The notes under the pieces: generated by a model | Databases searched by the model: none | Told to the model about the DNA's origin: nothing | The model's input: the letters and a program-made list of their open reading frames with translations, nothing else | Program-made: the position numbers and the translations under genes | In this document: piece by piece, positions 30,504-42,200 of the stretch | Layout of the letters: the number at the start of each line of letters is the position of its first letter | How positions within the stretch are numbered: the stretch's first letter is position 1 | From: Schizochytrium sp. TIO01 | Taxonomy: Eukaryota > Sar > Bigyra > Thraustochytrida > Thraustochytriidae | Length of the DNA stretch: 64,000 nt | Direction: 5' to 3' | NCBI GenBank assembly: GCA_004764695.1 | Contig: SMSO01000014.1 | Location: 881,148 to 945,147, forward strand

Positions 30504-31294
30504 AACCATCATGATGGAATTCTCTTTCCATTGTTTCTTATCGATTTTCTCAGCAGATAAAACAGCTCTATCATCTGATCGAGATTTATCTTGTAAGATA
30601 GGTACCTACAGTATCATATTAGTACACAACTCGTCTAGATAAACCCCACGCAAAAGCAAGAATTGCCAGAATCAAGATTATCAGAATTCTAAAAAGAAGA
30701 AAAGAAAGGATATCCCCAAGAATGCACTAAAGTAATTTATGAGTTTTAAACTGCCCCAAACTCTATACTAAAAATAGAATCAGCACTACTGCTGCCCAGA
30801 TCTGATAATTTTGAACATGCCAAGGTTAGATAGATCCCTAAGGGGATGTCACAACTACCACGTATCATAGGAAAGGTGTTCATAGAATAAAAATTAGGAA
30901 TTAGCTCTTTGCCAATCATCTTTAGAACTTGGAAAGGTGTTAAAAATATTTTTGAAAATATAGATTCTAATTTCGTTGAATTTGCAACGTTTCCTCAACG
31001 CTCACTACGACCTCAACGTTTGCAAGACATGTGCCTGGGTTTATATTGTTTAAAATATATATTCTTAATTTCTTTGAGAGCGAGTTAATCTTTTAACTCT
31101 TCATCGTTTTATTGAGCACAAAACTTTTCTTTACAACTACTGAGATATTGAAGGTTCTTCTAAATGACATTTATCATGAGTTTCCTCCTCTTTCAAGTTT
31201 TGCGTGTCCTCCTCCAAACAAAATCTACTTCACATAAATGACTATCCCAGGGATTTGCCATTTAAAGATTTATGAAAATGAGAAAGAACAACAG

Positions 31295-31338
31295 AAGAAA
31301 AGAAAAGAAAAGAAAAGAAAGAATAAAAAGAAAAGAAA
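31295..31338. repeat. (AAAAG)n purine tract
   Basis: Direct repeats of AAAAG/AAGAA with one interruption (GAATAA) are visible. It lies about 180 bp upstream of the Fe-ADH-like gene. A complementary TTTTC tract lies at 48303-48325. Confidence 0.8.
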
Positions 31339-31514
31339 ACCTGAACACATGCAAATCAAGAAACCATAGGCGCAACTCAAAATTTGTATTGGAATCCTGG
31401 CAACGGGGGGTGATTGCAACACCCTTCTTCGTACATAGGTGCCAACTTTATTCTCCTGGACTCCCTCTCATCTCCACTCAGCTCTCCAATTATAGGCCCT
31501 GACATCATATCGCA

Positions 31515-32771
31515 ATGACCACTACTCGCGTCGCACGCGGCGCCGCCCGCTCCCTCATGCAGGCCGTTCGTGAAGCTGCAGCGAAAGGTCCTGGAGGTAG
31601 AGGTGCAGCCGCACGCCCTCGTGTGCTTGTTGTTTCCGCTGAGCGCCGCTCTCGCACCTCTGGAAGCCCCGTCTCTGGCGCTCGTCAGGGTGGTCGCCAA
31701 GGCACTCGTAGCGTCTCCGACAGCCACTTCTCGCGACTTGTAGAGGCCTCGCTGGCATCTCAAGGCGCTCAGGTACTTCGATTCACCCTACCCGCAGCCG
31801 TGGCTGCTGGAGTTGAGCCTCAGGCTTCGAGTGTGGCCGCAGGCGTGGCTACATTGCGCCGTACTGGTGCTGATGTGGTCATTGGCCATGGCAACAGCGC
31901 TGTCCTGAGTGTGGCTGCGGCGCTTGCCGCCGTGTCAGGGTCGAAGCCTCGTGACGACGCCGCACTAGCTGCCTTCTTCTCCATTGTCGAGGACGGCCGC
32001 CTGGTCTCGGCACGGTCCAAGAAGCCTCAAGATATCGATAGTGCAATGGCTCTTCCATGGGTGGCACTACCAACTCTTCCGAGCGGCGGCGCCGAGGCCA
32101 GTAGCATTGTTGCACTTGAGGACTACGACAGGGAACGTAGACTAGTTCGGAACTTCGCCACAGCGCCGGAATGGGTGCTCGCTGACCCGGAGGCCATTGA
32201 GAAGGACCTCGGCGACGAAGATGTCAACGAGAGGAAAGACATTTTAGATGCCAGAGTCATTCATTTTCTTCTCGGAAGAGAACTCGAACTTGCGTTGCAA
32301 CCCGAAGCAATGCGCAATCAAAATGAAAGCAAAAGGACTGTTCAGGACTTGACTTACCTTGTAGACGCTGCAGAGGCTCAAGAGCAGCGAGATGCATCCA
32401 AGGTTGCGGAGATTCTCTTTCCAGAAAGCATTGCGATGGGAAACAAATCGAGAGGTCTCTTACCGGTGGCGCCGCATGAGATTATGGCAGCTGCTCTGAG
32501 GGATATTATGCCAGTAGACTTTGATCTTACGTGTGGATCGCTGCTGGCGGGCTCTCTTAAGATGCTCAGCGAGGAGCAAAATTCGACTGAGACAGCGAAG
32601 GCTGTTAGGGAGGTCTTGGCGAAACTCCCGTCATGCAAGGGCTTGCTCGAACAAGGAATCATCTTCGATAAGGAAAAACACTTAAGGGCAGCTTCTCAAG
32701 TGGTTGATGGGGCAACCCGAGGCAAGCTCCGCCTCGAGAAAGTGCTGCAAGTTTATGAGGAAGCGCTCTAA
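31515..32771 (+). CDS. Degenerate iron-containing alcohol dehydrogenase-like protein, probably mitochondrial
   Basis: 418 codons from an ATG at 31515. The first 35 residues are Arg/Ala-rich without acidic residues, like a mitochondrial presequence. The order of blocks resembles Fe-ADH and dehydroquinate-synthase-like folds: GADVVIGHGNSAVLSVAAAL at the usual GGGS nucleotide loop, then ALPWVALPTLPSGGAEASS where Fe-ADHs have IPTTAGTGSE, then EWVLADPEAI like LVDPEL. A lone VAPHEIMAAAL resembles the PHG block. The other metal ligands (Asp and HxxxH) are not visible, and GGGS is changed to GHGN, so catalysis may be lost. It could be a pseudoenzyme or a divergent relative. GC content is higher in its 5' half than in its neighbours. 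Confidence 0.65.
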   Translation: MTTTRVARGAARSLMQAVREAAAKGPGGRGAAARPRVLVVSAERRSRTSGSPVSGARQGGRQGTRSVSDSHFSRLVEASLASQGAQVLRFTLPAAVAAGVEPQASSVAAGVATLRRTGADVVIGHGNSAVLSVAAALAAVSGSKPRDDAALAAFFSIVEDGRLVSARSKKPQDIDSAMALPWVALPTLPSGGAEASSIVALEDYDRERRLVRNFATAPEWVLADPEAIEKDLGDEDVNERKDILDARVIHFLLGRELELALQPEAMRNQNESKRTVQDLTYLVDAAEAQEQRDASKVAEILFPESIAMGNKSRGLLPVAPHEIMAAALRDIMPVDFDLTCGSLLAGSLKMLSEEQNSTETAKAVREVLAKLPSCKGLLEQGIIFDKEKHLRAASQVVDGATRGKLRLEKVLQVYEEAL

Positions 32772-33270
32772 TTGCTGCTTTGTTTCCGCCGCTAGATCTT
32801 ATTTGTTTTATTTTCCTTTCTACGAGCCGAAGTCAAACCTTCAAAACTTCGCATCTATTAGAGAAACTTAGGGGCTCACTCGAGATCGTCAACAGATCTT
32901 ATCTATACGCTTATTCGCCGTACAAAAGCTTATCCCATTTAGTGGCATGGATCTATTTTCTTCCACTTTTTCTCATTTTCATAGCTAAATTCATATCCAA
33001 TACTCAGCACAATTTTTTAAGCTTTTGCTCATTTCCTCTTGCCATGTATTGTGGTTGCCAATTCCCTTGTATGTACCCTTTTCTCGTTTATTTTCTTTTC
33101 CCTTGCAATTCTTGTTTCAGCATTCGCTGTTCTTTGACAGTCGTATTGTAATGAAGTCATGGATATACATGACTGATAATCACAGGAAAAGCCAGTAAAA
33201 TAATAATAAAGTTAGAATAAGGAGAAGAAACAGGGAAGAAACAATCGGATCTGGAGCTCACTTTTGAGAG
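32772..33270. other. Intergenic region between convergent 3' ends
   Basis: AT- and pyrimidine-rich spacer, with no coding or RNA gene signal seen. Confidence 0.5.
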
Positions 33271-36200
33271 TTAGCTCAAGTCCAAAGCACGGTTAGCTAT
33301 ACCTTCGCCGGTATCATCCGCATCAATTGCATTACAATTGTAAATCGCAAAGTGCAGACGCTTCCGAAGAATCTCCTTCGAAGAGTAATTTGGAAGAGAG
33401 AGACTCATGAAGCAGGTATGTGCCTGTGGCAGATATTTGTCGGGGTCACCCGAATCCCGAGCTTGCAGGTGCGGCCCTATTGTAAAAGTGATTTCGTCAA
33501 CCTCGGACATTCGCTCACGCCCCCACACAAACCGAAGGAACTGTGTTCGGTCCTCTGGGGAAAAATCATTTCCTAAAACATCCCATAGGAACTTCACAGC
33601 GCGGTCTGTGACGCGAAGCCCACCGATGTATTTGGTACGCGAGTGAAGAAACTCCACGTCAACATCAGTTACACCACAGCAAAGGCTCTGTAGCTCCTGC
33701 CAGTTGAACATGGGCAGTAAACGCGCAGGGACCAACGGAGCCATACCTCGCTTTAAAGCATCAACTTGCGTCTTCACCTCAGTAAGACGAAATGATTCGA
33801 GCAGATCAGCATACTCCATCGCATTGCGTGGCATCACCTTTCGCTCCTTACCCAAAGGACAAAGCTCCACTACATTCTGGCTAGTGGAAGCAGAAATAGG
33901 GCCCTCGCCCACACCAGCAGCACCCAAATCAGTGCCAACACGATTATGTGCAGATGTGTTTTGTAGAGAAGAACCACGAGATATACTTAAATCTGAAGGA
34001 CTCGAGCTAGCCACGGCTTGTAAAGAAGACTCACGTGTGTGTTTATTCGGCTCCACTGACGCTGGCCCACTAGAGCCTGCAGAAATTTCACCAGACAACT
34101 CAGGAGTCTTTACATTTGCATCGCTAGGTGTCACAGCAAAAACAGTGTCTTCAAAAACAATCTTGATCTCTTCTGGTTCCGTCGTACGACGCACAAATGA
34201 CACGCGTTGCAGTGCAACATCATCAATATATCTTAAGTCTGACTCAACCAGGTGATCACGTACCAGGACCTTCCACACCAGAGGTGAAATGTCCAAAGCC
34301 AGAGTCACACCATGTCGAAGACAGGCAATTCCCAAAAGGGTTCCAAGAAATTCAAAGAGTCGCAACTCGACAGGACTCTTCAAGGAGGGTCGCGGTAGCA
34401 TTACATCGCCCAAAGATTTAGCCATCAAAGGGCTTGTGAATAAAAGAGCAGGTCGCCCGGTACGAATTTCTGAGCAAATTTCAGAAATCAAGTCACGGTA
34501 TAGACCACCCAAGTCTTGGCCTCCTTCGCCAGCAAAACGAACCTTGAACGATTGATCGCGGCGCCGTAGAGAGCATAGTGGGAAGGTCTGCACTTGATTA
34601 TACGTCTGCATGAATAAAGAGTCCTCAACAAGACCGATGTCCGCAAGTTTGCGGCTGACAGTGATTGACGGAATACTCACAGCCGGTGCCTCACTCCACA
34701 TTGGCTCAAGAACCTTAGCCCAGGCTGCAAGTTTTGTGGAGAGAAAAATTAGACGTTTTGTTCTCGTACGTGAGAGTTGTTTGCCGATTCCACCTGCAGA
34801 GTACCTCGGTGTTAAATTAATCAATGGTAGCACCTCTGATAAGCTATCATTCACACGTTTCAAAACAGCAAAACGGCCTTGAATGACCTCTAGCTCTGCC
34901 TCCTCCTGTAAAACGGGATATGCCTGCAAGGTTGAAGCATTGATATCACGAAAGCCTAATGTAGCTGTTTCCCGGCCCACCATTTTGTTAGCAAAATCAG
35001 CAAGAGCAATCCACCCATCAAGTTGCCACGGCTCGCCGATCTTTTTCATCAACTCATGATCAAGCCGAATGCGTTCTACAAGTGCATCGTGCGCGGCTTG
35101 AATAGCTTCGTCACTGAGATCATCAAAGGAGTGTTCACGGCTGCGCATCATATGACTCATGTTCATACCCATACCTAAAAGATCAGAACTTCTCTCTGAG
35201 TCTGAGTCTGTGTCCACGTTCACCAAACTACCTTCGCCATCATGTATATCTGTGCCAGTTTCATCCTCCTCTTCTTCATCGTGAAGCATGCGGTCTTCAA
35301 CATCCTCACTAATACCTCGATCCCGCAGATTCAACAACGAGTTGTGGCTGCTTTCCATTAGATCCAACGAGTCACGGTGGCCCGCGAGGTTTCCACTACT
35401 CTCGAACCTCTCCTCAGCAAGCCAAAAGTGCTCTGGTGAAGCCTGTAGAATTGGCCGCAGGCCGCGAATGTCTCTCGAGAATGACCTTGAATCTTCGTAC
35501 AGCGGGGCAAGCGTGCGGCGTTCACACTCACCAGTGAAATGATTTCTCTGTACATAAATACCATACTGCAAGGTATCTACCATGGGGCAGAGCAAGGCAC
35601 CATCAAGAGGTAGCATAGATGATAATGCGTCAAGATGATCCTCTGTGCAAACTCCAGTTACGAAAATGCGATCGTAACAGCTCAACATACCAGGAATAGC
35701 TCGCACATCCAGAGGAGGAATGCCAGGGCCACTTCCAAATTTCTTGCGGTGACGTCGCCGCGACCGTCGTCCAAAGTCAGACACGGCACGACTATGCGCA
35801 AGTAAGTCTCCAGCAAAGACTTCAATTGGACCGAGAGGGGCCCCAAAATCTGTTCGCAAGACATGCATATTCCGGCGCACACGTTTCGCAGCTACCTCAG
35901 ACACTACCAAACCATGAATACGAGCCTGCCCATGTGGAGGCTGACCATTGGAAAGAAGCCCGCCTAGAGCGAGTGACAGTCCATGGTCGCCATCACACGA
36001 AACACATAAGAAGTCGCATTCTTCTTTCACACTGAGAAGTTCAATTAGAATACCTTCGAGGCAAGGCGACATCAAGTTTGAGTTCTCTACTGACGCACAA
36101 CGCCTGAGCCGCGACATGCTGTTATCACCAGAATGCACAGCAAGAAAAGGTGCATGTGGGATATTCAGTAACGCTGCGAGAGTACGCGGTTCTGTGGGCA

Positions 36201-39200
36201 CCTGATCATCGTTCATTTCATCGTCACCTTCGTGATTCATCCAATAAAGATCATGCAGAGAATCAAAGTTAGGAACCGAGTGATAGGCAAAATCCTCAAA
36301 ATGAGGCTTCTGCTTTTCAGGCGGTATTTGTGTACGTTCATCACAGAAGCCGGGTCCAGAAGTCTCCTCACTTAGTTCATGGCCTTCTTGTGCGTGCCGC
36401 GCCGCACATGGTTCACAGATTTCAAGCTCACAAGTTTTGCACATATAATACACCTGAGGACGCGGGAAGGCTTCGCTCAAAAGGTATGTGCAGCTGTTGG
36501 CATCCCCAACGTCCGCAATGCTTGCAAGGGTAGTGATCCAATTTTGTTGTCGAGCATCCCACTCTGGGTAGCAAGCCGAAGAGCTTAGAGCAAAGTTGAG
36601 TTGTACCATCGCCTGAGCAAGTTCCCAGGCTTGGTTCGTATGGATCTTTCGGAACCACTCTGTTGAGCGTTCTCTCCACCACGATTGGAAAGCCATTGGC
36701 AACAGAGATCCAACCAATACTTTGAGACCAAAGGCAACTTCAGCAACAGAATCCATACCCTGATCAAGCATACTTGCCCACATGTGACGAGCTTCCCGAT
36801 CCCACCAAGAGTCTTGCACTTCACTCCTTAAGCATTCCTCAAGGCTACGAAGACACAAGCGCAGAAGTTTTCCATCTGAGCATGTCCGATAAGCCTCTTG
36901 AATGAATGGAAAGGGGATAGCACGGGCACGGTTGCTGATGCAGTCAATGACATCAGCAGTTTGACAGACAACGTCAAACCACGTGCGATCCGCGGCTCCA
37001 ATCTTCCAGACATCAGCGAAGGGACGTAGCGCGTTGCAAGCCTCGGGGCCTCGGAGGCTACATCCGCATGGCGCCGTTGTTGTGCGCTCATTCCGTAGCA
37101 TATGCCCAGCATGGCAAGTAGCAGCGCATGCAAGGCATACCGCATCGGGTCCAACGAGGCGGCAGGTTTCGCAGTCAACCACCATCTTAGAGTTTTCGCG
37201 GCACCCAAACACAACTAGAGTGCATAGAGGGGCCTTGGCAGGCTTTCTTGAAGACTGTGCGTGATATTGAGCCCGAGCTCGCAAGTGCCTCGCGTGCACA
37301 TCTTCCTCTCTGGGTGCTAGCTCGGGAGAAACACATCTGGCGAGCCCTTCGCCTTGCAGGTTGCCATCAACTTGATGTTCATGATGACCATGAGAGCAGT
37401 GGGAGCATTGATGGGAGCCTTGCGCTTGTGCTGAGCTGGTATGCAATTGTGTTAAATCACCTGTGGATCCGGAAATGACCGGCACATTGAGGAAACCATC
37501 AGGACCACCAGCTTGCAATTCTGGGTTCAGAAAAACATTTGGTTTGGTGTTTCTATCAAACGTCCCAGCAGAGTCAAGGGCATAGTGAGGTGCCCTACCA
37601 AGAGCTGGGGCACTTGCCGTGGCCGGATCTTGAAGTGCCCATAGCTGGCGGCAAAGAACAAGAAGCTCCAATAGACATACGAAATATGGCGATACTGAAG
37701 TGAAACCATCTTCTGCAACTTCATCAAATAATAAGAGAAGATCATGGTGTAACTTGTACAACCCCTTCCGCATGATCGAGTCCCAAGAGCTCACAGGGTG
37801 GTCTTCTTTTGCGTCCATACGGGCTTTAACAAGCAAGGTAAGAACCTCGCAAAGCTCAGGTTTAAAGGCGAGGTGTTGCGTGCGAAGGTAGCTCACAGCG
37901 GTTTGGAAGAAAGGTGTACCACATTTACTACGCTCAAGTACACGATCGGGGTTCTCAGCAATAACTTGTAATAGTCGCCAACCAAATGGTCTTTCTAAAA
38001 CTTCCATTTCATCTGCATTTGCTACATCTTCAAGGCTGCGTACTCGTACTGCTACACCCCAAGCAACCTCATCAATATCAACATTTAGCTCCTCGAGACG
38101 TTGCAACGACCCAAGAATATCAGAATGGTTTACATTCCAGTGAATATAACATGTATCTCCACTCACAACAACTGGCTGCCAAGTGTCAGCTCCACCTTCC
38201 CCTAATACAGTAATTACCTCGCGGTCCTGTGGGTCATATGAGAGGGTAACCTGTGTAGCATCGGAAATAACAGAGCTACGCCGATCAAATTCGACTAGAA
38301 GCCCTGATGCGCCGCGAATGCAAAATCGATGGCTTCCGGATAGGCGGCGTGAACGCAACGGAGGTGGGGGGGGTAGAGGCCCGGGCGGAAGTCCTCCATC
38401 AGACTCATCAGAAGGCTGGGGAGACCCTGCAAGCCCAGATGAATGGTAAGATCCCACACCCGTACCAACACTTGTTGGTGGCCGCATGTCATCCGAGGCA
38501 GCAGATGTTGACCGACCCATGAGTGAACCATGGTGGTTTCGAGGTGAAGTTGGCGGACTCGCCATTTCGCTCTGGTGAACCGCAGAAGATGCTCGGCTCA
38601 GGCCGTCTTCAGACCCGTTAAAGCTTGTCATGTCCTCATCGGAAGCAATACTTTCTTCAGAAGCACCGACATCGAGCTCTTCAATAGGACATAATGGATG
38701 CGGCGTCTCGAAAAAGAGTGTGTTTTTCGCCATAATTGACAAGTACAAAATTGCTTCATCCAAAAGCATGTCTGCAAAGGAATCATTTGTGCGAAACAGC
38801 ATCGCTACAACACGCCACAAACCTGACGCAACTCCACCCGAATCACTCATGCTTGCAATGGCTGCTGTTGGAGCAGTGTCATTAAGCATGCCTGCATTTA
38901 AAGGTTGTTGGGGTACATCTGATGATGCTGAACTTTCACAAAGTTTAAGCATACCAAGAATTTGGGAAGCGCCTCCCGCTTCACCTAGCAGCAACTGCAT
39001 CTGTTCGGTGCTGTTTGCTGATCCAACTGAACCAGAAATAGCGGCTACGGCACCTCGCCGTGCATTGAGAATCGCACTACGTGTGAACAGCTGACACAGC
39101 TCATTAGATAATCGACGCTTCACGTTCTCAGTCCCAGATTCATATCCTGTTTCTGAAGTCCAATTGGACAAACCCCGCAAGGAGTCAGAGCTATCACAGC

Positions 39201-42200
39201 CAGCACTATACTGTGAATTAGCTTGCATGTTCCCATTGGCTCGATACCTCCCATCCTGAGGGGAAAGGCGGTACCTATCAGTGATAATATCTTCACTAAG
39301 CTCAAGATCAGCAATAGCACGCCAACTCGTTGTTTGCATTCCAGTCAAAGAATTACAAATATGTACCAAGGCAAGCTCGTGGCCATTTGGCGCTTGTTGT
39401 ACCCTTTTCACCACACCAGTCTCATGCTGAGAAATTCTTAAAAGCGTTCCTTCCCGAACAACAGCGCGCATAGATTGCTCATGTAATTCAGCTGCGCTCA
39501 TGCTATTCTGGGACATGGATGACACTGGCACTGACAGCATTGTGTCTACTGTTGGAAGTTCCACAGGAAGCGGCAAAGCCGCAGCATCGCGGCCTCGAGG
39601 TGTGTCTGGCAGACAAAACGGTGCAGGGCCCACCTCATCTTGGATATTCACATTAAGCCCATGATGCAAGTCTCCAATATAGCGGCTGCTTTCCTGAGTT
39701 TGAAGATCTCCAATTTGGTGACTCGCCGATGAAGAAAGAGTTCGAAGACGACGCGCCGCTCTTCGTTTACGCTCCATCCGGGCCCTTCGACGATTTCGTT
39801 CGACTTGTAACTCAAAGGCATAATTGGTCTGATCCTCACGATCCATCTCGCGAAATGGTGTTTGAAGTACCGCGGACGCTGAGCTCTCGAACTTAACAGT
39901 TTTCCTAACTACACTTGAACTCCGACGACGACGGGGCTGGCCAGAAGATGTGCTCCCCGCGCCACTGGAAAGACGTCGCTCTCGACGCTGCACTGTTGTT
40001 GAACTACTTCTACGCATTGTTCGGGTTGACCTGTTGTTTCCAAGAACCACCCCGAGCGACCTTTCGTTTCCATTTCCATTCATTTCATCGGGTTCCATAG
40101 TTGAATCGGCTGGTGAGGGCGCCGCGTTGTCCTCCTCTTGATGGTGGGTGTCCTCTTTAGGGATATCTAAGGTGTCGAAATTTGATGCAGTAGACAATAA
40201 AGAAGTGCTGGATGAGGGAGGTTGAACAAGTGCTTCTGTTGGTACATTCGCCGAGCCCTCGTCTGCATCTTCGGGCACTGGGGACGGTGAAGAGGACTCA
40301 TTGTCTGTGATGGAAGTATGCCGCGTTGAAGCTTCGCTTTCAGACTCAGCAATATCTGATGCAAACATTTGTGTGCTTGCCTGTCTCGCTAGAGCAGCGC
40401 GACGACTCGGTGCTAGCACAGGCTCTGCTAAAAGGGACTTTTGGCCTTGCACAGGCGAGGCTTGGATAGCACGCCCTCTCATCGGTTTGACAGGAGTGAC
40501 CTCAGCAGGTCTTGCACTTTCAAGAGCAGAGGAGTATGGTTCTGAATTAGACTCCTGTGACAATTGCTTCAACGAGCTATCGACCGATGCAGAGGCATCC
40601 TCATCTTTTTCATCTTCAGCAGTATTAGCTAAAGACATCATTGAATTGCTTGATGAAGAGCCAAGAATATTTTCTTGTTTTTGTAGGCTAGATTTAGCCA
40701 AACCTTTGTGCTTTTCAGCGACAGTACGGGCTCGGGCTGCACGATCATTCATGACATCCATGGGGGATACTGCAAGTTCGCCTAGAACAGTTTTTATGTC
40801 ATGCATGGCTTGGCCTGTTGAGGTTATATCATCAACACTTTCCAGATTTGACCTTGGAGCTGGACAAGCGCAAATAGAAACCAGGTTACGCCACACCTGT
40901 GTACCCGATGATGCGATAGTGCTGATTGCATGTGTGGCATCTGTTGACAGCCACGCGTGAAGTACACTCATGCTCATTGATTTGAGCTCATTCCAGACCA
41001 AATCTTTTTGTAAAGATGCACTCCAGAAGCGTGTTGTAAAGAGCTCGATGCTTCGCAGGAGCCATTGGCTATCTCTCAATGACGCAAATAAATCCTGGAA
41101 CTCTTCTACAAGAATTGTCACTGGAATTACTTTGTCGGCGTCACATTTGACAGGAATCTTATATGTGTCTGAATCTAGGATAACCATACACGAAGAAGAT
41201 GACTCAAATGGGGAATGACTCGTGAAACTTGTGCGACTTTCCATGCCATTTCCAGATATGTGTTCGCCGGCACGCCCCACGTTAGCCAAGCGACGCGACG
41301 AACGAATAACGATACCATATTCTTGGTTTGGTTTAGAATCACTCCACCCTGATAGGCCAGAAGCATCTGTCACAACCTTTACTCGGCAGCCTGGGCGGAG
41401 TGTGGAAGGCGAAGACATATCAAGCACTGCCAGGGTAGTCCAAAACGCAAATAAAGTGTCCGGTGGGCAATCTGGAGCCTTGTCGAGATATTCTAAAGCA
41501 GCTTCAGATGCCGCCTGAATGATTGCTGGGCGCCAAGTATACTCTCCTTTTACAGCCAAATTACGAAGCATTTCTGCACATTCTAATGCAAGATCAGCAG
41601 AAAGTGACGAGGGCGACTGCTCCTTTAAAGAGAGAGCCCACTTTCCTGCTACTCGGAACAGGAAGGGGGTCATGAAAGATGCATCACAGTATAGCAAGAG
41701 ACGCCAACCCAGGCGGATTGTCAACTGCTGCACACGAGGCGAAGAGCATGTGATTAAGGAAAAAATTAGATGCGAATGCGTACGTGAATCTCTCTCGGTA
41801 TTAGTTGAAGTGACTACCTTTGAAACGTCATCTGAAGAATACTGCCCGATAAGCTTGGCAAACATTCGCATAATGCGTCTATTGCAACACAAGCTTCCTA
41901 AAAGACACACAAATCCATGGCAGAGACGCTCTGCACGCTCGTATTTGGGGTCAAGAGGGTCTTGCATGGCGGCAACTTGATTCTTGATTCCTGTATAAAC
42001 AGTCATAGCTACCAGACACTGCAGACCATCAAAATCATCTTGCCAATCTGCACTTGGTTTAGAATCTTCCTCAAAAGACTCATCTTCAAAGTCATCACAC
42101 AAGTTCATTTGTGAGATTGAAGATGTTCCTGTGCGTCCCGTTGAGGGCATATCAAGCCACGGAGAGAAAAAAACTTGAAGAGCAACTCGCGTGAAAACCG

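Larger units (their letters stand above)
30361..31514. other. Divergent intergenic region
   Basis: About 1.15 kb of mostly AT-rich DNA holding both promoters. It contains a dense cluster of TACCTAGGTA/CTACCTAC motifs at 30471-30503, GGTACCTAC at 30601-30609 and an (AAAAG)n purine tract at 31295-31338. No coding signal was seen. Confidence 0.5.

Noticed and set aside
40301-40960. 219-codon plus-strand frame inside the HECT exon
   Set aside because: Opposite a long sense frame rich in Ser/Asp codons; the HECT frame is continuous for more than 12 kb and carries the domains.
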